Assembly (NCBI GenBank): GCA_029990175.1
Contig: JARKIP010000065.1
Coordinates: forward strand, 24,716,501 to 24,780,500
Reading direction: 5' to 3'
Source of the DNA: Petunia secreta
Lineage: Eukaryota > Streptophyta > Magnoliopsida > Solanales > Solanaceae
DNA length: 64,000 nt
The notes below the pieces were generated by a model. The model did no database searches. It was not told the DNA's origin and saw only the letters and a list, made by a program, of their open reading frames with translations. The position numbers and the translations under genes were made by a program. This document shows positions 1-11,500 of the stretch, one piece after another. How positions within the stretch are numbered: position 1 is the first letter of the stretch; every line of letters begins with the position of its first letter.

Positions 1-271
1 ATCAACTGCATTGGGTCTATTAATCGAAATTGTAAATACTCAACTGGTTGTAAGCATGTCCAGCATTTGCTGAACTCAAATATGAAGAACTTCTTATACA
101 AGACACTTAAAATAGAAATAAAATACAGTAACGAAACTATTACAATCAGTTCAAATTGTTCCAACAAATAACACAGTACCAAATTAAGACAACCACATCT
201 AACACTACTTAAACACACCAAATATGAAGAACTTAAGCTAATACACCAAATCAAAATTGCAAGGTTGATTA
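1..271. other. Non-coding flank downstream of the first MULE gene
   Basis: AT-rich sequence with no credible reading frame and no recognised RNA gene. It lies directly 3' of the minus-strand transposase gene that ends at 272, so it is probably the 3' UTR and 3' subterminal part of that MULE. The terminal inverted repeat, if present, is not visible and may lie outside the window. Confidence 0.4.
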
Positions 272-2602
272 TCAACCTCGTACCAAAGTAGGGCAGGTTG
301 TCCTCTTATGGCCACTTCTCTTGCAGTTTGAACATCTATTTTGCCTCTTCCTTGAGAAAAAAGTTTCACCAACTGAGGGAAAACGATTAATTCTCCTTCT
401 ACCCTTTTTGGGATCGACCATCGGCGGAAGAATTCTTCTATGAACTACCTCTGGAGGAACCATCCATTCTTGCTCCGGTGGCATTGGATAAACATTTTCT
501 TCATACGCACACATATAAGTCTGAAGCCTATAAAATGGACAAGTGTAATGGTACGCGCTAGCACCATATTCATCTCCATACCTTATCCTCAACACTGCAA
601 ACGCATGCTTGCATGGTATCTTGTCCAGGTCAAACTCCCTGCATGTACATGTTCTGAAATGAAGATTGACAGTGTGGGATAGGCCATCTCCAACCACAGT
701 GTACTTCGGTACTTCCACGCTCCCGCCTGCATGATAAGCAATCAATTTGTTTCCTTCAAGCATATTCTGATTCAATTTTGTTTCAGCACTGGGCACCAAA
801 ATGGTGTTGTGTTTCTTCATCTCCTCACGCCTCTCATTGAACTTGTCAGTAAACCTGCGAGTAATAGCATTGCACAGTCCCAGGATGGGGTATTCTCTCT
901 CGTCCTTGAACATTGCGTTGAGGGACTCGGAAAGGTTTGTCGTCATTACATCATACCTGTTTCCTGGAAAAAATGCTCTCGTCCACTTATGGAAGCCCAC
1001 TTCATCCTTAAGACAAGCAGCTGCAGCAGGGCATTTTGACGCGAGCTGGTTAAAAGCATCGCTGAACACTTCAAAACGGTACACCTTCGCAGCGGTGTAA
1101 TAATCCTTCAAAAATGATCCACACTTGAACCTTACGCGCATGTTCTCAGCAAGGTGCTTGGTGCAACAGCCATGAGATGCTAAGGTATACACCCTTCTAA
1201 TCCCATTTGCTATGGCCTTGGCGCGATCGGAAATTATGCACAGGTCCGGTGTATTGGGGACTACGTGAGCCAGCTGTTCAAAAAAGAATAGCCATGAGCT
1301 ATCGCACTCCTTGTCTACCACACAGAAAGCCAATGGATAAATGTGGTTCTCCGTGTCCTGCGCGACAGCCGTCAATAAAACACCGCCGTAGGTGGACGAT
1401 AAATGTGTCCCATCGACTGATATCACCTTCCTCATATATGTAAACCCTCTAACCCAAGCTCCGTAAGCTACAAAAAAATACTTGAACCTCCCCTGTTCAT
1501 CAACCCTTAACCCAGTCTTGCTGCCAGGATTTAGGCTTTCCAACACAAAACTGTACGCATCTAAAATTGCGTAACTGTGCTCCGGACTGCCCCTAACTAA
1601 AGCCTTTGCAATTTCTCTTCCTTTCCAGCACTTCCAATAACTTACCTTACTATTCAGTTGTTGATCCAAAGCGCTCTTGATATCTTTTGTCGTCAACCCT
1701 TTGCCTTCAATAAACCTGTTCTTGAAATATTCTCCGATGACATCCGCTGAAGCATGTGGATGATGGCTTGGTAGATGTTGCACCCCACATGTGTGCTCTT
1801 TAAAGTATTTGGTGATCACAAACCTGTTGGAATTAACATACTTCATGGCGCGCACCATCCACCTGCAGCGCGCTTCTACACATGCCACGACATACAGGGA
1901 TTTAGTACTCTTCTTTGTTTTGAATGTGAATGGCTTCTTCATTGAACCCATCTTCAAAGCCACAACCAGGCTCTTCTTGGTATCGAAGGTTTTCCCAGTA
2001 TGAAAACCTGTGCAATCATCAACCACATCACCCAAGTTGCTGCCTTGAGTGGGAGCAGATTCGGCAACACAGTTGCTCCCATTTACAGCGGGTTCTCCAA
2101 CCTCTGGATCTTCAATAGCATTTTCTTCTTCACTATCCATATCACCAGCAGTTTCACCAACTCCAGCATCACTGCCATGATCACCCGTACTCTCATTGAA
2201 TAGTGGTGGTCGTGGTGGTCTTGCAGAATCAGCTGCACCATTAGTGGCAGCATTTGAGCCTGCTTGAGAGCTCTCGCCAACAAATATCTTTAAAATAGGC
2301 CTGCTACCATTATTTCCAACATCGAGCATATAGATATGCAAATCATTATCATTCCTTATAAAAGAAGGAGCCACCTTACCCCTCGTAGGAGCAGCACTAA
2401 AAACATAGCTAATTGAAACCTCGCTGCGATGGCACGTTAAGTTGCCGCGATCGATTAATTGGTCAATTAACTGATCGTAGGTACATTCCAGATTTAATGC
2501 AATAGGGATTGTTGTCTTTGTCCTTGATTGCCAATTCCAGCATTTTGGGGTCTCAATCCATTCACCCATAAAGTCAGCACCTACTACTACGAAACCCCCC
2601 AT
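272..2602 (-). CDS. Mutator-like (MULE/MuDR) transposase, uninterrupted
   Basis: A DDE-type cut-and-paste transposase of 776 residues with no internal stop. The start is an ATG at 2602. Order of parts: a PB1-like N-terminal region typical of plant Mutator proteins (about 1-115), an acidic low-complexity linker (about 116-200), a MuDR-type DNA-binding domain (about 203-275), and the MULE catalytic core (about 375-600). The core has Asp397 in VDGTH, Asp459 in ISDRA, the Cys/His motif CCTKH (479-483) and Glu558 in NLSES. A SWIM zinc finger follows, with C652, C654, C664 and H666, then a basic tail with a zinc knuckle (CSNCKRSGHKRTTC, about 757-770). All expected catalytic and zinc ligands are present, unlike the second transposase in this window. 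It may still encode an active protein. A domesticated MULE-derived host gene is possible but less likely in this setting. Confidence 0.93.
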   Translation of the reverse strand: MGGFVVVGADFMGEWIETPKCWNWQSRTKTTIPIALNLECTYDQLIDQLIDRGNLTCHRSEVSISYVFSAAPTRGKVAPSFIRNDNDLHIYMLDVGNNGSRPILKIFVGESSQAGSNAATNGAADSARPPRPPLFNESTGDHGSDAGVGETAGDMDSEEENAIEDPEVGEPAVNGSNCVAESAPTQGSNLGDVVDDCTGFHTGKTFDTKKSLVVALKMGSMKKPFTFKTKKSTKSLYVVACVEARCRWMVRAMKYVNSNRFVITKYFKEHTCGVQHLPSHHPHASADVIGEYFKNRFIEGKGLTTKDIKSALDQQLNSKVSYWKCWKGREIAKALVRGSPEHSYAILDAYSFVLESLNPGSKTGLRVDEQGRFKYFFVAYGAWVRGFTYMRKVISVDGTHLSSTYGGVLLTAVAQDTENHIYPLAFCVVDKECDSSWLFFFEQLAHVVPNTPDLCIISDRAKAIANGIRRVYTLASHGCCTKHLAENMRVRFKCGSFLKDYYTAAKVYRFEVFSDAFNQLASKCPAAAACLKDEVGFHKWTRAFFPGNRYDVMTTNLSESLNAMFKDEREYPILGLCNAITRRFTDKFNERREEMKKHNTILVPSAETKLNQNMLEGNKLIAYHAGGSVEVPKYTVVGDGLSHTVNLHFRTCTCREFDLDKIPCKHAFAVLRIRYGDEYGASAYHYTCPFYRLQTYMCAYEENVYPMPPEQEWMVPPEVVHRRILPPMVDPKKGRRRINRFPSVGETFFSRKRQNRCSNCKRSGHKRTTCPTLVRG

Positions 2603-4899
2603 CTACTTCAACGAAGTCGATGATCAACCGAATGTGGTCGATGGTCGATGAAATAATGCAGCAGTTCTGCAACAATGGCGAACGAATAAAAAACAGCTTG
2701 AACTTCTTACCAGTTGAAGAAATGAAAGGATGTATGTGCAAAGACGGAAGCCCAGACCAATTCACCTCAGATTTCCATCCACATTACTCGCATCGAGACG
2801 TTACAGCCGCAACAAGAAATTTCAAGAAAAACGGGTTCCAAAAGATAAAACAGTTATAGATCGAGATGACGCAGTTCTTGATGGGAGAAATGGAGCAAAA
2901 AACGAAGCTCAAAAAGCCATTGTAGCCGCAGGTGGTTCTGGGCGGGAAAGCTTGGAGGGAAGAAGAAGGCAGCTGGGGGTCTAGGGATTTTGGTGGGAAG
3001 ATTTAATTGTTTTTTTGCTATTTTAGGTAAATAATAATTGTTTATATAATAGACCAAAGTGTAGTTTTTGTAACTTGGGGGCTGGGGGTTTGAGACTAGA
3101 GAACTTGGATAAGATCATTAGTGTTAAATGGTCATTAAGCAATTAAAGGGTTATACACCCAATTTTTAAGACTTGAGGGTTATTCCCTCTATTTCCTTCA
3201 TTGCAGAGGTCTTTTAGCCAAGTCACCCGAGTAACATGTTCCGCAGACATGGCATGATGTCCTGGACTGTTATATGAATAACTTTGAGGTGGACCTTCAC
3301 ATATACTCACTCAGGGGATGACTCGCAACCCTTCAAATGCTATAGAGGACTTTGATTTGACGAGAGTTATTCCATCTACTATATGACTTTTTAAAAAAAA
3401 AGATTTTTATGGATCATACAGGATATAAACCTAATGATAAAAGAAGGAAAATTTACCCAGTTGACAACTCTAATAGCTAAATTACAAAAAATAGCGATGC
3501 TTTTACAATATTTACATAACATAGCAATAGTTTCTCATATTTATCATACATACCATTTTTTCATTTCCCACTCTCCCAAACATTAAACCCTAATTTCTCC
3601 CCTCTCCTTCTCTCCCCTCCACTCACCCACCTACCCAGCCGCCGTCCTTCCTCATCTCCGGCGACCAGATCGCCGCTACCCTGCTCTGATCGGGGCCTGC
3701 TAATGCTGCTCTGCGGCGGCGCTGCTCTGATCTGCCTCTGATCTGCTCCGATCCTCTTTTCTTTTTATTTTCTTTTTTCTATTTTTATATGTATGTAGGT
3801 GTATGTTTTATAAAATTGTATTAATTCTGTATGTAATTGTATATTTTGTATATAAATGTCTATCTCCATTTTTTTTGTATATTTTGTATGTTTGTGTATG
3901 TTTAATTATGTGCTAACAAATATGACAAGTAGAAGCATGAATACGAAACGAAAGTATAAGAAATATAATAATATCTAGCCTCGTATCAGTCTATAATAGG
4001 AGTGTCAAAATTGATCCATGAAAACTTGATCCGCCCAATCTGCCCATCTTTGAGCAGGTTAATGACCCACCGTTTTATTAGCTTAGCCCATTTTGACCCA
4101 CAAAAAATATTTGAATTCGTTTTTTGATTTTGTGAAATTTTGCCAAAGTCACTTTTCCAACTGCTAAATGAAGAGTAATTCGTGTTAAAAACAGATTAAT
4201 AGGTACACGAAATGATTCTAAAAAAATTCCAATGAAAAATCTATGACAATTTCTTGGATTGTCTTAGTGTTTGAACGGAACGTAATAAAAAAATCTAGAG
4301 TTTGAACTCTTTTCTAATTTTAAGATAAAAACCCTGGTTTGTTCGGGATTTCAGTTCAATCTCCTGGATAAAATTTCAAAAGAATCTTGTAATTCGAACT
4401 CCAAAAGTTCAGTTTCCAAGAGTTAACATTGTCTACTTTTCAAAAACTTTCGACAATTTTTTAATTATGATTATTCTTCAAAAACTTTGCAAGTACTGAT
4501 TTTCATTGACTAGCATTTAAAAGATGGCTATCTAGCCCAAAATTTTACGTTGACTTTCTCATGCCTTTTCTTACTCTTCCTCCAGCTAACAAAGGGTCAT
4601 CACTAGTATTTATAACTGTCCATTCAACAGATATGAGCTTGGGTTTTATTTAGAAATTTTTTATAGAAAAGTATACTTTTAAGAAGTTATTTACAAAACA
4701 TATCAATATTTTAGCAAAATTATCGAATATAGACGAAAAGAAAAGTTAATTATAAAATATAGCAAAAACTAGCATAACATAGCAAAACCGTACATTCTTC
4801 CTCCTATTTCTCCCAATTTTACTTTTCCTCCTCCCCTCCCCAACCACCTTGTATCTTGTTGTATTTTGTGTATCTCGATGTTCCTCAACTACCAACCAC
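2603..4899. other. Non-coding AT-rich region, probable MULE ends
   Basis: No supported gene. The first part (to about 3400) is probably the promoter and 5' flank of the transposase ending at 2602. Around 3480-3560 and again at 4690-4800 there are AT-rich stretches with 'tagcaaaa/tagcaata' repeats followed by a C/T-rich stretch. A similar stretch at 6595-6650 precedes the second MULE transposase, so these may be remnants of MULE 5' ends. About 3985-4110 contains a 'gtcaaaatt...gacccac' motif typical of dispersed plant repeats. Element boundaries cannot be fixed by eye. Confidence 0.4.
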
Positions 4900-5160
4900 C
4901 GCATATCTCGTTGTATCTTAACTACTAGCCACCTCGTATCTCGTTGTATCTGAGTTTACACCAGAAAACCAGTCACCTCGTATCTCGTTGTATCTGAGTT
5001 TACACCAGAAAACCAACCACCTCGTATCTTGCTGTATCTCGTTGTATATCAGCTTACACTAGAAATCAACCACCTCGTACCTCACTGTATCTCAGTTGTA
5101 TCGCGTTGTATTTCAGCTTACACTAGAAATCAACCACCTCGTATTTCGCTGTATATGCGC
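4900..5160 (+). repeat. Degenerate tandem repeat based on CGTATCTCGTTGTATC
   Basis: Four to five imperfect units of roughly 47-65 bp. Each contains 'acctcgtatctcgttgtatc' or a close variant followed by 'tttacaccagaaaacca' or 'cttacactagaaatcaa'. The core TGTATC word is the same one that fills the introns of the large MULE further right. This suggests the array is a remnant of a related MULE rather than an independent satellite. Confidence 0.75.
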
Positions 5161-5247
5161 TATTTTTGCACCGTATCTGACTATTTTTCACTGTTTCTAA
5201 ATTGTATCTAACTATTTCTAATAATTTTTTCACACGTAAATGGGAAA

Positions 5248-5317
5248 AAATACAACTAAAATCCTTTAGTAGAATTCTAGAGAAATACAACTAAAATCCT
5301 TTAGTAGAATTCTAGAG
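5248..5317. repeat. Perfect 35-bp tandem duplication
   Basis: Two adjacent identical 35-bp copies (5248-5282 and 5283-5317), each beginning 'aaatacaactaaaatcc' and ending 'aattctagag'. They lie about 140 bp upstream of the E3-ligase-like fragment. No function is evident. Identity of the two copies implies a recent duplication. Confidence 0.9.
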
Positions 5318-5411
5318 ACTATAGTCGGTCAATTTACAAAATTCCTACTTTCATATGAACTACTATAAAATATAATTAAGTATATTACACTAAGTTTTAT
5401 TCAAACCTCCC

Positions 5412-5418
5412 TATATAA
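5412..5418 (+). promoter_or_regulatory. Candidate TATA box of the E3-like fragment
   Basis: TATATAA lies 38 bases before the ATG at 5456, within a pyrimidine-rich context and followed by an A-rich stretch just before the ATG, as in many plant core promoters. Assignment is by position and motif only. Confidence 0.4.
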
Positions 5419-5455
5419 TTCTCTTCATCTTCCAAAATTTAATACAAAAAACAAA

Positions 5456-5851
5456 ATGTCTTCCGCCGGAATCACCATCGTAGGCGGCAGTGCAGTGTTG
5501 TACTGCTGCCACCAATGCAACCACACCATCAACATCACCCCTTCTCCCATCGGTGATCTCCTCTGCCCTACTGGCAACTCCAATTTCGTCGAAGAATATG
5601 AAGACCCGAACCTGGCTCCAAATTCGAATCCGTACCTGAACTTCCCTGACCCGGTTTTCTCCTTGCCGAGCAGTTTATTCACTACGCATAATTCTTCTGG
5701 TTCTTTGGCTCCATTTAATTCTAGAATTGACCCGTCAAATCAAAGCTCTAACAGGTTAATCGGGTCGGGTGAGTTTTATCCAGTTGATTATCTGTTAACA
5801 CTCTGGTGGTGGAGGGGGCAGAGAAAATTTCAGTTACTAAAATTTTTGTGA
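5456..5851 (+). pseudogene. Truncated RING-type E3 ubiquitin ligase fragment (zinc-ribbon N-terminus)
   Basis: An ATG-started frame of 131 codons. Residues 16-46 resemble the N-terminal zinc ribbon of plant RHC1A/RING-H2 E3 ubiquitin ligases: YCCHQC, then about 15 residues, then CPTG followed by NFVEE. The second pair is CxxG where the family has CxxC, so one zinc ligand is missing. The family continues to a RING-H2 domain some 150-200 residues later. Here the frame drifts into unrelated sequence after about residue 115 and no RING is present. It has a plausible TATA box and leader, so it may be a 5' gene fragment captured or left by a transposon. A short functional peptide cannot be excluded. 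Confidence 0.6.
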
Positions 5852-6962
5852 TTATACTTCTTTTATCTTTGATGGTTGTGAAATGTGCTAGGAAAAATAT
5901 TGTTATGTCTGTAGTTTGTGTAATATTGCTATTTTTTTTTAAATAGGGGTACAAGTTTGTATATTTGTGTAAAAAACTCTTTTATTTACCATCCAGATTA
6001 GTTGAAATTGCTTCTGCAACCTTCAAAAAATGGGATTGTATTATTTTATCTTTAATAATGATGGCTTTATCCTTTTTGTGTGTTGTATGGATAAAAATAC
6101 ACCACATATGATTACGGGGATACGAGTTCAGCTGATGAAGACTAGACTTACTCTATAAATCACCGGACGGTGAGGATACACGCCTTCTCTATAAGCCATG
6201 GCCGCTTAGCAGGCACAGGCTAAAGGACGTAAAACATACATCCTACTGCTTTAGTCAATTTTTAAGCCGCTCAAAGTGAAACAACTAACAATTACAAATT
6301 GTTAAAAAGGCTAAAAATACATGATTCTTTTGATGAATAGCCATAGAAAAATTTTCTTAAAATTTGAACAAAAATTCCCTTGGATTTATTTCAAAGTTCT
6401 AGAAAATTTTTCTGAGACTTTGAACTAAATCCCAAAATTTTTTGGGGTTAAGTTTAAAGTCCCAGAAAAATTACAGGACATTTGGTAGCTACTTTTCAAT
6501 TTTTTTTCATATTATTTAAGTAGAGGCTATTTCTTAAAGCTTTTTTTACAATATTTTTTTTATTTTTTACACACATACAAACAAACACCCCTTAATTACA
6601 AAAAAAATAGCAAAATTTCTCAAATTACAACACATGACAATATTTTTCCTAGAAAAATATAAATGTATAAATACTTCTTCCAAACACTGTTTTATTGAGT
6701 AAAGTTGCGCTGAAACCCTTTTTTCCTTTCTCTCTATTTTTTACTCTGTTCCTGCTTCCAATCTTTCACCGTTCTACTTCAAAAAAAATTTTGTTTCACG
6801 ATTCTTCTTCTACTCAAAACCGTATCTTTTCTATTTTTATCTGTTTCTACAAGTTCTCTCCTATTTTTGATCCAAAATTTACAGAAGCTGCTACTATTTC
6901 TCCTCTGTTTCTACTCATTTTTAGAGATAAAAATCAAAACTTTAGAATAAAAACTTTTTTCA
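5852..6962. other. Non-coding region, probable 5' end of the large MULE
   Basis: No gene seen. The stretch 6300-6660 is very AT-rich and includes 'ttacaaaaaaaatagcaaaatttctc', resembling sequences at 3480 and 4690. The last 250 bp form a T/C-rich leader ending at the ATG at 6963. I infer that it holds the terminal and promoter part of the large MULE, but the inverted repeat partner would lie beyond the right edge of the window. Confidence 0.4.
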
Positions 6963-7617
6963 ATGGCACAAATACAAGTTCAATTAAAGCATAATAGAAG
7001 ATGGGACAAATTCGACAATTATATCAGTTTTATTGTTGATGCAATTGCGATAAATTCTGATGCAAACTTTCATATACTTCGTGATATAGTTGTGAAGCAA
7101 TTGAACATTGATCTGGCTAGAAAAATTCTTAAAATTAAGTATAAAGTAATAGAAAAAAGTTCAGGTTTAGAGATACACAACGACATGGGTGTTTTAGTGT
7201 ATATAAGATTGAAACTAGAAAAAAAAGGGATCGAAATGTATACGCTTTGTATCACACTCGAGGATATTGTTGAAGATCAAGGTTTCTACAGTGATAGACA
7301 AAGCATAGGGAGTAAAGATACAGAAAGATACAGTCCTGATACAGCGAGAAACTATCTTGATACAGACTGAAATAGTCAGACTAAAGATAGAAACATTGAT
7401 AATACAGTTATAAGTAGTGTTGAAATGGTGGAACTACTGATTAAAGGAACTTGCGATGAGCATGAGGTGGATGAAGTTGGGGTAGTTATAAATATTGCGT
7501 TTAACGAGATATTAGAGGGCCTAGTGTACCTTGATAAAAAGACTTAGTGATGGCAATGAAGCGATTTGCGATAAGAGAAAAGGTTCAATTTAAGATTGAG
7601 AGATCAAGTGCAACAAG
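6963..7617 (+). pseudogene. Large MULE transposase, first exon (N-terminal and DNA-binding region)
   Basis: Opens with ATG at 6963 and reads 135 codons to a TGA at about 7371. The same frame then continues as recognisable protein ('VEMVELLIKGTCDE') to about 7545. After a one-base frameshift near 7544 it continues as 'LVMAMKRFAIREKVQFK', the start of the MuDR-type DNA-binding domain. The exon ends at a consensus donor (AAG|GTATGA) at 7617/7618. At least one stop and one frameshift make it a pseudogene. It is the first part of a transposase whose remaining exons lie at 8127-8523, 38800-39730 and 40124-41264. Confidence 0.8.
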
Positions 7618-8126
7618 GTATGAAATCTCAGTATTTGTATTTTGTATCATGTTGTATAAGTTTGTTTCATACTGTATCTTACATGTGTTTTAACAGTTTC
7701 ATTGTATCTGTTTGCGTCTAACTGTATCATAAGGAGTCTAAGAAATTTTCTTATTATCTTTGTATCTGATATCTGTCTTTTGTGTATCTCAGTCTCTTAT
7801 TTTCTGTTTTGTATCACACTGTGTCAGTTTGTTTCAGGCTGTATCAATTTGTATCTGATATGCATCTTTTGTGTGTCACAATATTTGTGTTACTAAGAGT
7901 TTGTATCTCATTGTATCATACAAAATTATCGCGTGTGAATTATCTATCACATTGTATCTGATGTATAATTCTATCATGTCTGACTGTATCATACATGGGT
8001 GTTAGAACCTAAGTAAATCATATTTTTATCATGTTGTATATTTTTGTATCATCTAACTGCTCTGTGTATCTTTCTGTATCATGTAACTGTTCTATGTATC
8101 TTTCTGTATCTGCACTACTACCTGAT
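7618..8126 (+). repeat. Intron of the MULE transposase filled with TGTATC/TGTTTC words
   Basis: Begins with a GT donor at 7618. The acceptor is not certain but must lie near 8110-8130, because protein similarity resumes at 'KFRASCLNS' (about 8155-8180). Nearly the whole interval consists of loosely repeated hexamers TGTATC, TGTTTC and TGTATCA separated by short variable spacers, without a fixed period. The same composition occurs in the later introns of this gene. Confidence 0.65.
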
Positions 8127-8523
8127 ATGCAAAGGCAAAAATTTAAAATAAAAATTTAGGGCATCCTGCTTGAATTCATAAACTTTGTTCAAAGTTAGGC
8201 AATTCACAAATGAAAGCAAATGACCATACAAAGAAAGAGTGTATGGACAAGTGCAAGTTACATCATGAATGATCGGTATGATCATCAAGGACAGGGTGGT
8301 TGACCCAAAGTCCACCTACAAGGCTAAAGATATATGCAGAGGTGTTACGCTGTACCCATAAATTACATGAAGGCATGGAGAACAAAAGAAATGGCCATTT
8401 CAATGATACGAGGAGACACAACTAAATCTTACAAGAAGTTGCCAAGTTACCTGTATATGTTAGAGCAAAGAAACCCAAGGTCAATTGTTGCTTTGCAAGC
8501 GACTGAAGATCATTTCTTCAAGT
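8127..8523 (+). pseudogene. Large MULE transposase, second exon (left piece, split by a retrotransposon)
   Basis: Fragments of the transposase zinc/DNA-binding domain and linker: KFRASCLNS, then 'YKERVWTS', then an open stretch ending in 'ATEDHFFK' (from about 8334). Several in-frame stops occur before 8334. At 8523 the coding sequence is cut by the Tat-like element. The last five bases, CAAGT (8519-8523), are the target-site duplication and recur at 38800-38804, where the protein resumes as 'YDFVALNAPI'. Confidence 0.8.
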
Positions 8524-11500
8524 TGTAATTACCTAATTTTGGAACCTAATTCAAAAAATAGCTAAAATATCATGTTAATTCGCTACGAGTTTTACCTAAT
8601 CTTTCCGTGAATGATACCAATTTATTTTAGTTATTTTCGTCAATTAATTGAGAGGAAAATATTAAAAAAATTACCAAAAAAAAAAAAAAATAGAATTAGT
8701 TGAGTGTAATGGATATTTGAAATTTTGTGATTAATTAAATATTTTCTTGTAATTGTTTCGTGAGAGTTATCATTGGTCGCTCAGTTTAATTAATTAAGTT
8801 TGTTGCTAATTTATGTGCTAGTATGCTATTGGGTCGACCCAATTCAGAAAAATGAAAGAAAGGTGGCCAAACGCACTACCTTGATCCACTGGCCCAATCA
8901 TCCAATGACCCGGCCCAATTCCTTGGTACAAAAGCTAATTTTTGCCATTCTAGTCCATTTTCATCCCCCAAATCAAAACTCTCAACAGAACTTTGCCAAA
9001 TTTGCAGATCGCCGCAAACCGCCGCGCCTCCACCGTCGACCACCGACGTCCACCCACAAATTGTACATCTCTGAACTCATTTTCATCTCCTCTATTCATT
9101 TCCAAGGTCAATTTCCCACAAATCCAACTGAAAACGGCGTAAATCGAGGTTCAAAGATTCGGATGAAACCTTAACCCCATCGATCTCAATTTTTTCGGCC
9201 AAGCTATACATCGACGCCGTCGTATCAGTCTCTCTACACGTTGGTAAAGGTATTTTCCTTTGAGAACTCCTATATTTTCTCGGCTCCTTTCACTGCCTGA
9301 TCCCGTCTCCTTCTTTAGTTTTTCTGCCTTGGTGAATGTTGTGAAGGCTGGGGAATGTGTGTGTGTGGTGACGAGCTTTTTTTTTTATGGGTGTGGGGGC
9401 TGTTACGGCGATGCCGTTGATGGCGTGCGTGTGGTGAGCAGTGGTGGCCCGTGATGGTGAGGTTTTTTTTTTACTTGACGAAACTGTTTGTGGTGGTGAT
9501 GATGTGAGGAGTTGATTGTTTGTGGTGATGGGAATTACACAGTGACACAGTGGCGATGATGTTGTTTGTTGTGGGGAAGGCGTGATTGCGATGACGCTGC
9601 TGTGACGAATTAGTTGATGTCGATAACAGTGGCATCGGGGTTTTATTTGTTGGTTCGGATGTGATTCAATTGTTGATGTTGTGATCCTGTGGTGGTGCTG
9701 CGACAAAGGCGAGCTCGAGGCAGCTGCGATGCTCGTGGACAGTGGTGGCAAAGGCTGATCTGAGGCCGTGTCGATGGTGGAAGCAACGTCGAGGCAGTAG
9801 CAATAGATGTATTGGCTATGTTTTGGTTCGACGGGTTAGATTAAGCTTGTCTTCTCTTCTTTGTTTATCCTTTGAGTTTAAATTCCTGAAACCTGTAGAT
9901 GACAATGTTTTAGCTTTAGAATCTATGCGTGTATGTCGTTTAGTTGTAGCTCACTAGTCTCAAGTAGTCCATTTTCCTTGCGTAGCTTGTAGTAGTCATC
10001 ATGTTACAATTGGAAAATTATCATGTTATTGTAGTCTGATTATAAATCGAGATTGATCAGTTTGAAGTTTATCCTTGAGTTTATGTGAGATGACTTATGT
10101 TTGGCTTTGAATTATCTGTTAACTTGTGTGATCTATCAAGCATACCAATTATGTTCAAAATTTCAAATTCTGCATCAAGTGTGAAATTTGCATGAGTTTG
10201 TCGAGACAAGTTGATTGAGTATGAATCTGGAGAGCTTTGCCTGATTTGCTTTAGATTTGTTTTAGCTTAAGTGTTTGGAAAACTTGAAAGTGAACTGGCA
10301 TTGTCTTAAACATGTAAGAATTGTGAATAGGTGTCTGTCCAGGTTGAACCAGTTTGACTTTGTTTATTCATGAGAGTTATGTTTGATTTGTTAAGTCATT
10401 CATGTGACTTGATTGTGTGTGTGCTTGCTCATTTGTTCAAGTGATTGGAGTGTATCTGGGAGGAGTGAGTATTTGGTAAGCATGGAAGATGTCTGTGTGA
10501 TAATTAAGTTTGCTTGGTTTGTTTTATTTGTATGTAAATATGCTGGGAGTTGTCTAATTAGAAGTTTCAGGCTATTAGTTAAGCTCTAAGAGTCAAAAGT
10601 GAGTCACATGGGATTTTTAATAGGAGTCAAAAGTCAAGTAACAAGACAAAGGGTGGCAGCACCTTTTTAGGCTTTACAGCCCATCTCTTTTGTTGTTTGG
10701 CAGGACAAAGTTAGCTTTTCTGAAAAAGTAAAAAATGGTCAAATGGTTGTACTTTTTTCACCCAACTTTTACCCTACTTTTCACTTCATTTTAGTCTATT
10801 TAAGTGAGAGTTTTGCTCTCATTTTAGGAGGACACACGAAAATATGAGAGAAGAAAAATACAACACATGTGAAAAACTCTCTAAAAAAATGAAAGTTTCA
10901 GATCTGAAATATTGAGAAAAGAGTTAGAAAAGTAGAGTGGAAAAAGGGAGAGTAAGAATCAAGAAGGGGGTCTAGAGTTTGAGCTTTAGTTTAAAGGAAA
11001 AAGTTTCAAAGAGTTGTTAAGGGCTTGTTGTTACTATGTCGCTGTTGTTGATGTTGCTGCACTCATTATCTGCACTCTTTAGCTAGCTGGTGACTTGTTA
11101 TTTGGTGAATTTCAGCAATAGGTATTTTTCTTTTAAGCTTGTAATGACAATTTTCTTGTTACATTATGCATGAGACAAAAAGAGGAACTTCACTTTGTGC
11201 TAAATCATGTTTCTTACATATATTTGCTAGGGCCCTGTTAAAGAAATGAGATGTATGCTGCTACTATAAAAACAAAGTGGAATTGAGTTAGTTCGGGCCT
11301 TCTTTACTGAGCTGCTTACTATGCCAATATTGTGTGAAATGGTTATGTATATTTGAAGACGTTAACACAGGGTCCAGATCTAAAGGGTGATTAACTTTGT
11401 TTAAGAATGAGAGAAATTTTAAATATATAGTTGAATCTGAAAATTGTCCAAAGAAATAGTTAGGCCTGCAAATATTTAAATTGTGTAAATTGAGACAAAT

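Noticed and set aside
9290..9751. Minus-strand His/Thr/Ser-rich open frame, with a counterpart at 35788-36081
   Set aside because: Lies inside the Tat-like LTR and comes from GTGGTGATG-rich sequence. The right LTR copy has indels that break the frame, so it is not conserved as protein.
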